A stretch of 64,000 nt of DNA from Alisma plantago-aquatica (Eukaryota > Streptophyta > Magnoliopsida > Alismatales > Alismataceae). Below, piece after piece: positions 22,474 through 35,299 of this stretch (position 1 is its first letter; every line of letters begins with the position of its first letter). The DNA lies in assembly GCA_963693085.1 (NCBI GenBank), contig OY856409.1, forward strand, positions 242,573,058 to 242,637,057. The letters are read 5' to 3'. Position numbers and translations under genes: made by a program. Below the pieces are notes generated by a model. The model was not told the origin of the DNA. It did no database searches and was given only the letters and a program-made list of their open reading frames with translations.

Positions 22474-25400
22474 CTTGTATAGAATGCTCATATACAATTG
22501 ACATTATCATATATATGAGAGATCATTTGGACTGAAGATCAACTATAAAACATTAATAGCAACATTTAGGGGATCCATCAACAGGGACAAATGGAAAGAT
22601 GTCAAAACTTTTCTCAAGATGATAGAGATAGACAAACACAATAAATATCCAAGACTACTACAATTATGGGGATATTAAAATAGGAATTTTGCTCCACTTA
22701 AGATGTAGCCTTGAAAAAATTAAAAGGTTGGAAGGATGAATGAGCATGCAAAGAAGCTTTGATCAAGGATGCTATTTAAGGAATTCCCAAATACATCATG
22801 ACTATTTTTAGGTTATTTATAGGACTGATAGATGAGAGAAATGAGATAATTTCACATATTTGGTAAGTCTAAAATAAGGCGAAAAAAATATTGATTGGGT
22901 TCAATACGAATACATGAGTGGTAAAAAATGCAAGGGAGGGATGATAATGTGTGACTGGAAAATCTTTAGCCAATCCTTGTAGAAAAATAAGGTTGGAGAC
23001 TATTGACAAACCCAAACTCTTTTGGTGGGAAGTATGATAGATCCATGTAAAGTTGGGGTGTAATATGTGTTACACCTGGTGCAACATATTTGAAGAAATC
23101 ACAGCCACAAAAGGAGGTTTTTTATGAAGAGGAAACAACATTTACATATATGTGTTCACGACATAGATGGGTCCCTAGACTAATAAATACTATAGAGAGG
23201 CAAGATGTTCAAGAGGATGATAATTTGACCTACATAAGCTATTTCATCATACATGAATATACAAAATGGGATAGACAAGTAGAGCATAACTATTTTTGCA
23301 ATCAGGTTGTTTATGTAATCCTAAATATACCTACCTATACAAATACAACATGAAATTCAATATCTTGTTGACATGAGGTGTAAAAACCTCATCTATACCA
23401 TTCATTAATACCCATGGCCCTCACTTTCCTTAAGTTCTTCCATCCTCAAAACCTATAATTTTTCGATCTTAGTTGAATTCAACCTAAACCCTAATAAAAT
23501 GAGCCTCAAAAGATTGGATAGGGGGTGACAAGGACTAGTTCCCCTATACACACGTATTTCATCCATGGACAATTAGTAGTTTAAGGAAATTCTATATCAT
23601 CTAACTTGATTGTTTGGTTTTATTATATAAATGAATGATTGATGCTTGCATGTTATGACCAACCAACCTAGGTGATAGTTACATCCCCAAACGAGCCACA
23701 TTGCTTAAAACCCTAAATTGCTTAGTTATTTAGCTAGTGTTAATGATTTTTATTTATTTTCTTGCTTTGGTAGTTAATTTCCTTATTCATGATAGTTTAA
23801 CTTGATTGGAAAGTTAGTGCTAGTATTTAGTCTCTTATACTTCCATTATTTCATCCATTACTAGTCTGGTTCCTTCCATGCTCTTTTGCCTAATTTTCTA
23901 GTGTTGTCTCTCTTTCTCAGTAAAGCTAGTTATATATCTTGCGTAAATTTCTAGCATTGATAGGTTTTATCTTTAAGGTTAGATCTTTCTTTCTCTCCAT
24001 AACATAATAGCCTTTTCTTGCTTTGTTTCCTTGCTTAGTTTCCTTGCTTTTCTAATTAGACCTAACTTTCTAGGGTTAACATATGTTAGCTTCTTGTCTT
24101 TTCTTAATTTCTTGCTTACACTAGTGTAACTCACAAGTGCAAGACTAGTTTGTTTAACCCTAGACTCCGCTCTAGGAACCTAGCTTGAACAAACTAAGCT
24201 ATATTGTCCCCTCTCGACCGTGGATTCGACCCCAAATTGCCATCTCTATACTACTTCTGAGCATGTGCTCTTGAGTATTTGTTTAAGAGTGTGTCCAAAT
24301 CGAATTCTATAAATATAGAAAGACATGAATGTGTGCCTAAGGCTCATTAATCTAGACAAATCAATTGTTTGTGTCTACCCATTAATACATTAGGATACTA
24401 GAGTGTCTAGCATCATCGGTCCCACAAAACTGACTAGCAACCCAAACTATACATCATTTGTTCTCCATACCATTCTTCATAACGACAACCAACATCTTGT
24501 TGAAGAAAACTTCACCTTTATGTAGGTCTTTCAGACTATAAGAAATAAGTATATCATTGAATCTATACTGATCCAGAAGATATGCTTGGTATCAACCTTC
24601 CAAAATATTGTGTCAAACTACCACATCCATCATAGAAAAGCACCAAATTCTAGATCAAGATCAGTAGAAACTTCTAAGTATGTATCACCACCTGAATATT
24701 TGATCAAAGTTAACATAGATATAAGATAGAAGAAGAACCAACCTATGGGACTTGGATATATCTCTAGGAACCTTCCATGCAACATTTCTACAATTTGTTT
24801 GAAGTCTTTGAGCAACTATTTTAGTCCTTCGAAAAGATCTTAGCTTTCCAACAATCCAGAAATAAGGCCTTAGAATTGAGTTTCATATTAAACCAACCAC
24901 ATATGTACCAACTTTATTTGATTTAATCTATCAAACATGGCATATAGAGTAGATAAAATGTGTATTTTATTATCAAGGGTAAATTTAGTTACAAACTAGG
25001 TCTTAGAACATTCAACTGTAGATATATCATACAATATGCAACTAGTGTTTCTCAGTACCTAGATGGCATATCTAATACATAGGATGTTCATTTATTGTTA
25101 AAGGAGAATTTTAACATAGTTCTAGTTGTAACAGCTAGTCGATATTTGAAACAAAAAATGTGCAGTAGTTGACCATAAGAAAAGTATTTTAGAAAATCAT
25201 GAAAACACACATTTAACAAGAATAACTTATAAAATAGTTTCCCAAAATCTAAAATAGAAAATGAATATCATGGTATAAAATGAATGTGTTTATGATGAGT
25301 TTTTATACGTTGTAAGCATACATTTGTGTTTGTTTATGTTTCACTTTGTATTATCTCAATTATTTACATATATTTTATTGTTATTAAGATAATTATGATT

Positions 25401-25950
25401 TTGTTAATTTGTGTAATAATTCATGTTGTCATTTGTATGTATGACTTTTCATATATACACATTTTTTAAAATGTTCTTATTTTATGTTTTGTGTCATAAT
25501 TTATACTACGTTTCAATTGTATTAGTAATTTGGTGTCATATTTAAATTGTTTCACTACACTTCCTCAATTTTATTAATTCTATATGCCATTACACCCATA
25601 ATTTGTCCTCATTCTTTCCATCTTCTTTATGATTTTGTCATATTTCTCTCCCAAAAATGAGGAACAATGGTATTATCACCTCCTTCCTCTATTTCTCCAT
25701 CCAACAAGAAATCATATCAGCTCCCCCTTTTTTCAATCTATTTCCATTATCGTTCTCTCCCTTGCACTCTCTCCTAACCATCTCAATACGGTTGGTGTTC
25801 TTGTCCTCTTATCATGTCTCATTGATGTATGCCAATATAAAATGGTTAAGCTATCACATAAAACTAAATAATTCAGAGGACATATATCCATGTGGATTGA
25901 TATCAATGTTTGATATAGGAAAAATACAAAGGGTTCTAGTACATATAAAA
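22474..25950. other. AT-rich intergenic sequence without a recognisable gene
   Basis: No coding motif of a known family. The open frame at 23,090-23,353 (87 codons) has no similarity I recognise. Around 24,120-24,430 a stretch with 'ctcgaccgtggattcgacccc' resembles the ends of Athila/Tat-type LTRs, but no partner copy is in the window. From 24,900 to 25,600 the sequence is very AT-rich. Overlapping frames at 25,629-26,035 on both strands look like chance. Confidence 0.6.
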
Positions 25951-26035
25951 TTTTTTTTTGAATAGAGGAATGATGTTCAAACTTGAGACACATGCTTGTT
26001 GCATCAAAGCTAATAATTACACCGCCACATAACAC
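25951..26035 (-). mobile_element. Possible short tRNA-derived SINE
   Basis: On the minus strand a tRNA-like head is visible: an A-box-like segment 'tggcggtgtaattattagc' (26,009-26,027) and a B-box-like 'agtttgaacatc' (25,972-25,983), followed by 'attcctctattc' and a poly-A tail seen as a T run at 25,951-25,959. Both boxes deviate from consensus and no clear target duplication was found. Confidence 0.4.
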
Positions 26036-29000
26036 ATTACAGGGATAGTAGGCATTGGCACAATATGGTCAAGTATGACACTAAAATTGTAGAAAATTAC
26101 ATATATATGGTGATCTAAAATTTGAAACATAGAAAGTAACTTGTGCCCGAAGATACGATCAAATTTTAGCAAGTTGGATCTAAAATTTAAGATGTTTAGT
26201 TATCATTACTAACACACTTAAAATAAAGATCAATCATTAACACTATTGGAAACTATTAAGGCTTTACTTATACACATCCAGTGAAATATGAGGAGAAAGT
26301 GGGGACAAGTCTCATTGAAATTGAACTAGATTTTAACATCTAGGTTATGTTTCAGCTTCTTTGCTTGATATAATTGTAGCAATATCTCCATATCATGCTT
26401 TGTTTTATAATATTAACTTTAACTAGAATATGAATTTTTAGAATTATTAGTATGCTACTATATCTATGTCAATTTTATTTGTTATAGACAATACATGCAT
26501 CTTTTTAAATATATAGCATATATATTCTAAAGGATTGCCAAACTAGTATATGGATAATCCATAATGTGCCCATACCATGTAAAACTAACAAAAACAATAT
26601 GTAAATATAACTTAACCACACTTCCTAAGTAAATAAGACTCTACTACATTGTTTTCTCAAATCTAACTAGCTCTGGTGGTAGCCTTAGGTTTATGTCTAC
26701 CCCTAAGGGAGGGTACATTTTATTTTTTTAGAATACAACACAACATATAGTAATTTGAGGTGATCTTCAAAAAATGATATACGTCAAGTGCCCTGGGGAT
26801 CCGACATGTGTCTCTGACACTTGAGGTTATGTTCATGTTATATTATGATGCTTTGGTAATTTATAATGTACTTTCCATAATTTTTTCCTATATGAATCAA
26901 AATGTACAAAGATCATAAATAAAAATTCCCCTTCTCAAATTTGAAGTGACTATCTTATATGTGTTGTGAAGTAAGAGAAGAGGAGATAGGTTTCAATGTA
27001 TGTGGGATGTAATACCTTTTTTTGGTGTATAATAATTATTTAATATTGTTCACTATGTTGAGGGAGATGTTGATCAACGCAAGTGGATGATCTACACCTT
27101 CACTACTACGTATGCTCGTGATTCAAATTTTACAAAAGAAACTAGTCGCTGCATTGGAAAATTGCTATAGGAGAGGAAGGTAAAATGTGTTCCTATATGG
27201 GGATGTGATGGTTAGTGGAGGACAATACCCTAGTTTAGCCTACACAAATTTTAAGATATGATTTCTACAGAGATTTTCAGGTATTTGGCAACATGGTTTA
27301 GAAAAGTTATTTTCTTTTAAAATTGGTGCGTTGTGACTTTCTAATCCATGTGATCCATCCCCTTTATATGTGCTTACAAATTATTTCTTCCTTTTTTTCT
27401 GCTACACAAGGTGGAATGGTGCATGGAGGTTTTCTTTTTGAAGTATAGACAACATTTAGGACGTAGATGAGTTAACTTTGGGAATGAAACATTGCCTTTG
27501 TTGGGTGGATGTTTGGATTTTTTCAGACTCCAATACTTATTAGGCTTTCCATAGATGGGTGCTTGGATTATCCTGAAGAGGAAAATGATTTAGATCTTTT
27601 TTTGACAGAACATGCATGCACTACTAATGTGTATGTGAGGGGGGACCAAGTGTGGTTCTTCAGGGAACAATATAACTTATTAAGTACAATGAAATAGAAT
27701 ACAAGACATATTTTCAATGGAGGTCACAAATTTTAGTTATGAGGTTGACAATGGGAAGACCTCCTTTTAGGCAATGTTGTAGGGAAGTAATGAACATGGA
27801 GAAGTTTCTAACACAAGGAGTTGTGACAAACTCATATTTGAAGGGTGAAGTATCTATGTTGGGAGTTGCAATGGAATGGGGATGGATTATATGTGAGGAG
27901 TTAGATATAAAGTTTGTTGATATAATATCAACCAACATAAACAACTTTAATATGATGGATAACATTCTTGACATTATAACACTTACCCAAAATTTATAAT
28001 TCTTCATTCAACTTGGTTTTTTGTTGTAGTTTGCTTTTCCAATAACCAGTTATGCTTGAAGTATGATTCTAATCAAATACTAAGGGATTTTTGTATGTCT
28101 CCCCTTTAAATTTGGAATGACCTACTACCTTGTCTCGACTCTCCTAGTTGAGGTAGAAACTAATGAGAATTTATTGAATTCGACCTCCACCATGCATGTA
28201 ATTTTGGATAGATATTTCCCTCATTGGCCATTTCCATGGGATCTCCCCACAAAATTAGACATGCATGTGGTGTCTTACACAACGAGGCTTCATATATAAT
28301 ATTATCTATTAAAGAAATCTTAGTACTTTGGTGCTTCTTATGATTATATAATGTCATGAATTCTATTTGCATATCATTTGAAAACCTTGGCTTTTAAACA
28401 AATTATTGTAGTGGTATAATCTTATGACCTACCAAATGAGGTTGAAATTGTGTAATAGCTAGTAAACAAATTAATATAGGTCTATTCACTAACTTTATTT
28501 TAATGCATGTCACGGAAATTCACCATCTTTTATGATGCTTTGTAGAGTTTTTGTTAGAAATGATATCAATTAAGTAACCGAAGGCCTTCTTCAATTCATT
28601 TAACAATATTATTTGGTTTTTTTCATAAACTTCCATTTTTATGTGACAAATATGGTAAAGTTATGTAATAATTGAGTTTTGAATTCACAGTGTAAATAAG
28701 TATTTGAGCAAGATATGAAGGTTAGTTTTTCTGTGAGTTTGATGCCATTGACAGTTCAATGATCATGTCAAGAATTTGAGTTCAAAGAATATTACTTTTT
28801 GTGTTAGTGTGGATATAGTTATATGGTGACTTTTTACTCACTTTCTTGGATCTCAACTAGATATACAAGGAAGACTTTTTACACATAATAGAGGCATAGG
28901 AAAATAGCTATTTGAAAATTATGAGAAATATGATGAATGGATGTTTATATATCAGGGAAATGGGTTGAGGACATTGGATTATTAATACTACAATTATAAG

Positions 29001-29412
29001 TTCTATGACATCATATGACATAGAGGATTTATCTATATATATCAACATTATTCTAATTCAACGTTGACATTCCTAGACTAGGGTTGGAAGGAGGTAGGTT
29101 TTGCAAACCCCTACCCATTCCCAAACCTATATTGATACCCATTAATCCCATTAGTTTTAAGACATGTACCCATCATTGAGCCATATAGAACTTGAGGAAA
29201 AAATAAGTTATGCCAAATCCATTGAGGAATGGATCCCCATAATTACTGTTAAGCATCCCTATCTATTGGAGGGTCCTACAAAGTAAGTTATATTGTTCAA
29301 AAGTTTTGATCACCCAATGTTTATATTGTAAAGTGAACCTTGTTCTAAAATATTTTATAATGTAAAAGACAATTTGAAATTATTTGTCGATAAATTTGAG
29401 ACAAAAACTTGA
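26036..29412. other. AT-rich intergenic sequence, no assignable gene
   Basis: Long AT-rich DNA. Between about 27,050 and 28,000 several short frames occur on the plus strand (for example 27,509-27,697 and 27,739-27,999) with fairly complex peptide composition. They may be remnants of one decayed coding region, but I recognise no family. A short inverted pair 'tcaagtg...cacttga' lies at about 26,784-26,825. Nothing else stands out. Confidence 0.5.
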
Positions 29413-29641
29413 TTTTTTTTTGGATCACATGGGAACCACCCCTGAGGCACAACCATATTAGTGACCCCACTCGGGCAGTGTAACCCCTCCCAACTACCAG
29501 CACATCGGGGAAACATGTTAAATTTGTACAAAGGCCGGCCTATGTGACTATATAAAGGGCCATTGAGGCATTTTAATAGGGAGTCGAACCCGGGTCCCTA
29601 CTCCTGGAGTCCAACGCATCCCAATTGCACCCCCACCCTTC
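29413..29641 (-). mobile_element. tRNA-derived SINE
   Basis: On the minus strand a tRNA-like head contains an A-box-like 'ggtgcaattggga' (29,619-29,631), an anticodon-arm-like 'ggactccagg' and a perfect B box GGTTCGACTCC (29,580-29,590) about 40 bases on. It is followed by about 150 bp of body and a poly-A tail (T run at 29,413-29,421). The order internal Pol III promoter, body, A tail is that of plant SINEs. It is GC-richer than its surroundings. I see no convincing target duplication, so its limits are approximate. Confidence 0.72.
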
Positions 29642-31829
29642 CAACTATAATTTTGATATTTTAGTACAATAAACAAACATAACAAATGTAGCATACACAC
29701 ATGATCTTTTTAGTTAATGCTAAGTAATATAGATCATTATTTTCTATTTAATATGAAATGACAAATCCTAACACTTCATTTAAAATATATTGTAATCTTG
29801 TGTAGGAAACTTTGCAAACTAGAAACAATGATATATAACGTTCTTAATATATAAAAACCAAAATAAAAATAAGTTGCACTAAGGATTCAAAGTTGATTAT
29901 AAAGTAATAATATATTCACATCCAAATTAGTAGATCCAACAATTGATCCTTCTATTGTACAAATTTTCTTCATTCCTACTTTGTTTTGAAGGTGGTAGAA
30001 AAAATATACTAAACATTATTCCATAGCTTGTCAAGAGGAGAATTAGATTGTGGCACTTGGAATAGAGAATAGGTACAAATGAAATATGTCAGCAGTTTTG
30101 ATTTTAGGAAGCAATGCTATAGGATGTGTGAAAATGGGAGTGAAAGAGGACGAATTGATATGTTTTATCCCATTACATTAATATGATAAGTAGGAAAAAT
30201 GGAGGTTTCAGGGGAGGTCCATGTTTTGAAAGGACATCCTTGTGGGAATTCCTTAATATGCAAGAGAAACCTTCCACATGGAGCTAACCCTTCCCAAGTG
30301 TTTGAACTTCGAGGCATGGTTATATTTACCACGGTTCTTGGCCTCCTATTTAAATGAGTCTCATCATGTCTAAATATAGTAGTAAGTAACATAAAATTAT
30401 ATGTTGTGAATCATCCCCATTTAGAGTTGTATACATAAAGAAAGACCCATTCGACCCATTTTCTTTTGGACCTATCGACTGTGACAGTGTGGGTTTGTAC
30501 CAAGTTAGGGATTTCTCCATCCCTATATATTATTAATAAATCTATTAAGGTTAACATATCTGGATCCCCTATTACTAAAAAGTAAAAAAATTCTAGAAAA
30601 TCACCATCACCGACTCGGTCAGGATGATGCTAGTCAATCTCTTGAGTGATATCAACGTCAAGACAATGAAGCTAGAATTTGAAACACTAATATAGCAACA
30701 AGAGGGTAGTGAAAATGTAAAAAAATAATCTTTTGGATCATTTTTTTCAACATTATTTGAGGAAATATATAAACAAATTTGTATACTTTCAAGCATTACC
30801 CAGAGTATACAGAAGCCTATACATAAGTACTACAAAACATAAAATAGACATTCTATCTACTCTCCAATCCATAGAGGACATCTCTTGCATGTCTCTTATA
30901 AGTATTCATTGTATAACATGTCCATGAATTCCCATAGGGAATAAATCCAAACATGTACAAAATAAAGGTTTGGGATAGGTCCCTAGTGTTCTCCCCTCTA
31001 TGATAGAGTGACACTTTTACATGTGGGGTTAACAAGTAGTGGGGGCGTCTTTGTCCATTATTCACTGTGGTGGGTTGTGGCATATCACCCACCGAATGTA
31101 GGATCAATAGTTCTATCCAATTTATAGTTTTATACCAATAGATACATCTAAATTAATTCTATCATTGAACTTCATTATTTAAAGTAGTTGTGTGACCTTC
31201 AAGAGGATATAAAAATTTAATAAACAATTTTGTTGCTTGTCAAAAGTCTATGAATGAAATTCAAGAACAATAAAATAGCACAATAATTGAAATAGCAAAT
31301 TTAGTTCCTCACGACTTCAAAATCACAAACCATAAGTTGAGTGACACCATGAGTTGATAAAGATAAAGATACAATTTAGGATAATATTGTTGCTAATTGG
31401 CTTTGGATCAATGTTTTTTCAATTTGAGTTATTTAGGATTAGATTTTGATCCAGGATTACTATTCCATATTTTCCCCATCAATATTGTTTCTAGATTTCA
31501 ACCTAGGATATATATAATTGATGTTATATACTCAATTGTTATATTGAAATTTCTCTAGAATATATTCTAAAATTTTATTATCTCTCACACATAATATATA
31601 TTTATGTAGTCACTAGGGTTGAAGATGTTCATTAACCAATATACAGTTACCATGAATTTTAGGGTTTAAGTTTTTACCAAAGATGATTTGATATATAAAA
31701 ATATTTATAAATATATGTTAAATGTTAACACAAAATTATTTAGCTAATTAAATTACAAAATGTCTACTAATATATATTTATAAATATGTTTACTAACATG
31801 AAAGACCAATTTTGATTATTATCATAATC
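29642..31829. other. AT-rich intergenic sequence, no assignable gene
   Basis: Only short frames on both strands (30,165-30,392 minus, 30,733-30,927 plus, 30,853-31,107 minus), without recognisable motifs. No repeat array or RNA gene seen. Confidence 0.55.
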
Positions 31830-32136
31830 ATATTTTACATGAAGGGGACTCTGATTAGTATACAATTCCTTATTTAGTTACTATTTAGTCATGGATTATG
31901 TACTTACATGATGAAGCAAACGTACATAAGACATCATATTGTAACTGATATGAATGAGTTATTATGTAGACTAATATGGCTATTAAAAATTTAATATATT
32001 TATTAATATATTCCATGTTATGACCTTGTTGTAGAATTCAAACAAATTTGGTTATAATCAAATATTAAAGTTTGCATATATTTTCTAATTATTTTATTGA
32101 ATTAGATGCTTCATGAGACACCAGGTTTAATTTTAT
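31830..32136 (+). repeat. Diverged ~300-bp AT-rich direct repeat, left copy
   Basis: It aligns with 39,525-39,826 in the same orientation. Shared blocks include 'aaggggactctgattagtat' against 'aaggggattatgattcatat', the identical 'ctgatatgaatgagttatta', then 'tagactaatatggcta', and 'gaattagatgcttcatgagacac' against 'gaattagaagcttcgtgacacac'. It ends where the LINE begins. Confidence 0.75.
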
Positions 32137-32799
32137 ACAGGTGGCGAACGACAAAGTGTTGTGTTCTCTGTAGGCCAGAAGGGGTTGTTACCCTAACCAG
32201 TTGGATTATGGTCATGGTAGGGGAGGAAGGGGTTGCAAGGGAGATGATGATGATCCTTTATTATTCTAGGATGCCGAAGTAGGTTCCATTGTACACGATG
32301 AACCCTGGGGAGGAGCAGACATCTATTGAATGACTTCCTTCTGATATAATTATGGCTACAATGGAAATTGATGGCCCTGAAGTTGCACTTTCTCCTCCGG
32401 CTGATTCTATTCCAGAAGTGACTAGATGCTTTCATTCATTAGGGTTACAATTCAACTTCATGACAGTAAGGGAAGTACAACCTCCAAGTCACCAACATCT
32501 ATCATTGGACTGTATGATAGAAATTCTGATTAATATCATACGAATGTCGTTATGCGATAGTTACATGACCAATATGCCACATACTATGATAGTTCCACAC
32601 ATGTGCCAATTTTCTCCAAGAGATTACGGGAAGCAATCACATAACATTCATCACCATCAGCAATTTTTTTTATGATGATTATTTTCAAGAGGTTAACCCA
32701 GATTTTATGTTCATTACTGATTCTATAGGACAATAAGAGATACACATTTCTTAAAACGCTCAAGTTATTATTCATAAGCCTTGGTACTATGTAGTTGTC

Positions 32800-33330
32800 A
32801 TCCATTTGATTGTTTGCTCTATTGGTTACCTAGCCCTGTGTGATTACATTAAGTCTTTATGGAAACTAGTTGGTTTTTGGAGGATTTATGAATTGAGTAT
32901 GAATAACTTTGTCGTTCAATTTTCATGCTCTCAAGACTACAAAATGACTCCTAATTGAAGTCCTTGGATGATTTATGGTTGTTGTTTTGTAGTTAGTTGT
33001 TGGACTCCTTCATTTGTCCCTATAGTAGGTTATCGTTTGGGCTTGAATCATGGATTTCCTCTTCATCTATATAACAAATTTATCTTCCAAAGAATTGGCC
33101 AATTTCTTGGGAAACTGTTTTGGGTTGATGATCATACCCTTAATTATTCAAGAAGTATATTTGCCCAGTTGGCAGTTGAAATAGATACAATAGTTCCAAA
33201 CCTATTATTCTTATTAAAGGAGTTGCATATCGAGTTGAATATGAAGCCTTGCCTTTAATTTGTTTGTTGTTTGGAATATTGGGTCACCATCAAGGAGAAT
33301 ACCCTTTGCATGGCGCGCTTGAATCTATTT
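32800..33330 (+). pseudogene. LINE ORF1: DUF4283-like domain and degenerate zinc knuckle
   Basis: The best part (32,968-33,258) reads GYRLGLNHGFPLHLYNKFIF, then RIGQFLGKLFWVDDHTLNYS and FAQLAVEIDTIVP. This fits the conserved DUF4283 pattern (basic-G-P-x-x-LYN, then IG-x-hG-x-hhhVD-x-x-T, then FA-x-hxVEID) of plant LINE ORF1 RNA-binding proteins. After a frameshift near 33,245 comes ICLLFGILGHHQGEYPL, the zinc knuckle with second and last cysteines changed to Phe and Tyr. Upstream frames (32,352-32,675) may be the N-terminal part but show no motif I can name. Confidence 0.72.
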
Positions 33331-34061
33331 TTGTTAATAAGACTCAGACAGACTCAGTTATAAGAAGAAGAAAAATGGGAAATATGTTACTATAGGAATA
33401 TAAACTCCACTCACCAATAGTAGTCCCCCTTGAATAATAGGAAATTTTCAAATTATGGACAATGGAAGGGAACTGAATTTGTAGTTTTCCATGTTGGTTA
33501 ACCACTTTGCATTGCTAGATGATTTGGTCGACTCTGATGATACTCCTTCTACTATTCCTAATATTTTTTTGAGCCACAAATTTTGCAGTTAAGCTTGCAT
33601 AAGGTCTGGAATCAGAAATAGAAAATGACAAACGTTGCTGAATCTATCAAACCCCCATTGCTTCTGCATCTATTTTTCCTAGACTAGGGCCTACAGTCTC
33701 TTCACTTCCGCTACACAATGATAAAAGTGGAACTCAATCTTCTCATACTAGTGGCTCTTCGAGACTTGATGAAGTTATAACACATACAAGCCATGAAAGT
33801 AATCTGGCATATCACCCATGTATTGATATGGTTCTTTAAACAACAACCCATTCTCTTCCAAGATCCTCTCCATCTAACTCTACAAAATATAGTGGTATAA
33901 TGTGTAGAGAAATATGATTTTTTATGGTAAGATGTAACCATCACCTTATCATACTCGACGCAAAGTGAAAAAGCAGCTTGCTGAGAAGATAATGCTTATT
34001 CAGGATGGTGATGATGAGGAGTTGATATGATATGTTATTCTATATGATGATCTTCTTTGTG

Positions 34062-34730
34062 ATTGATGTCCTTTGTTGGAATGTTAGGGATAGAGGTAAT
34101 GACCTTACCCAGTCTAGACTTAATGATTTGATTCACTATCATATATCGAAGCATGTTGCTATTCTAGAAACTCGTGACTCGGGCTCTTTGGCAGATGAGA
34201 TTATCAATGATATTGCTTTCATTTGTTAACATTGTATAGATGTAACAGGTTTTTATGGAGGTATATGGATCCTGTGGCAACTAGGGGTAACAAACGTTAG
34301 AGTCATCATCAATATCTACACTTTTGGGTTAATAAAAATTGCTTCTTTACATTTTTATATCCTCATCACATCCCACGGATTCATCATTTATTGTGGAAAC
34401 AAGTTATTTGTGTTAGTTCATCTATGACACATCCATGGATTGTAGTGGGAGATTTTGATGTTATGGTTTCTCCTTTTAAAAATGAGTAGTAATTATTTCC
34501 ATTTCTCAGAATCAAAACTTTTCTAGGACTGTATTATGCAAACAAATCTCTCAGACTTTGGTTTTACTAGTTGTCCTTATACCTTTAAAGTGGGGAATAT
34601 TCATGAGCGGCTTGATAAAGTTCTGGTTAATCCCCATTTATTGATATCAACACAAAGGTTTAAGGTTCATCATCTTACCAGAATACAGTCTGATATAATC
34701 CCTTGTTGTTCTTCTCAACAATACATCCTT
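34062..34730 (+). pseudogene. LINE ORF2 endonuclease domain
   Basis: It begins LCWNVRDRGNDLTQSRLNDL, the usual first strand of the apurinic/apyrimidinic-type LINE endonuclease, with HVAILETRDS carrying the catalytic Glu. After several frame breaks the C-terminal part reappears at 34,536 as FTSCPYTFKVGNIHERLDKV, and further on HHLTRIQSDIIP, the His of the usual final SDH motif being replaced. The protein would nick target DNA. It is clearly non-functional. Confidence 0.8.
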
Positions 34731-35299
34731 CTTTCACATCCCTATTTAAGACAAAAGTTAGTTGGAACTTTATTGCTTTCGTTAGAATGCTACTCTAACT
34801 TCATTAAACTTCCTCTATGGATTTCAATGCTACAATTTCGTATGTTAAATCTTTTAATGACTGGGATTCTATCCATAGATGAGAACTACAACTCTCAAAA
34901 CAAGGCCTCTTACAACAAATAAGTTCTCTTCAGAATTCTGTCGTAGAAATTTATTCATCTCATCTAGACCTTTACTGCAATCATTTACAGAAGCAATACG
35001 ATTCCCTTGTATCAAAGGAAAAAGCTGATTTGAAACATAAATTTTCGTATCATATGGATTTATGAAGGAGATGTCAATACTAATTTCTTTCATTCCTATA
35101 TAAAGGCAAGGAGGTTAAAGAATTCTAATGAAGATATCGAGATTTTGGATAGGCGTCTTCTAAAACAACTTATTTTAAATTATTTAAAAAGACAATTCCA
35201 GTCCTCATAAACTCCACCCTTGTTTTAGTTATTAGAATACTTGCTAATTATAATCAAATTCCATCGGCTCAAATTGCTTCTATAGCATGTTTATCAAAT

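Noticed and set aside
25629..26035. Three overlapping open frames on both strands
   Set aside because: Low-complexity, leucine/serine-rich readings of AT/pyrimidine-rich DNA with no motif. The minus-strand frame also runs through the SINE-like insertion.
27050..28000. Possible host gene exons
   Set aside because: Peptides look fairly complex, but frames are short, stops frequent, no splice-consistent series could be assembled and no family is recognised. Left as unassigned intergenic.
29560..29641. Possible tRNA gene on the minus strand
   Set aside because: The B box and anticodon-like arm are good, but no full acceptor stem or D arm can be formed and an A tail follows, so a SINE fits better.
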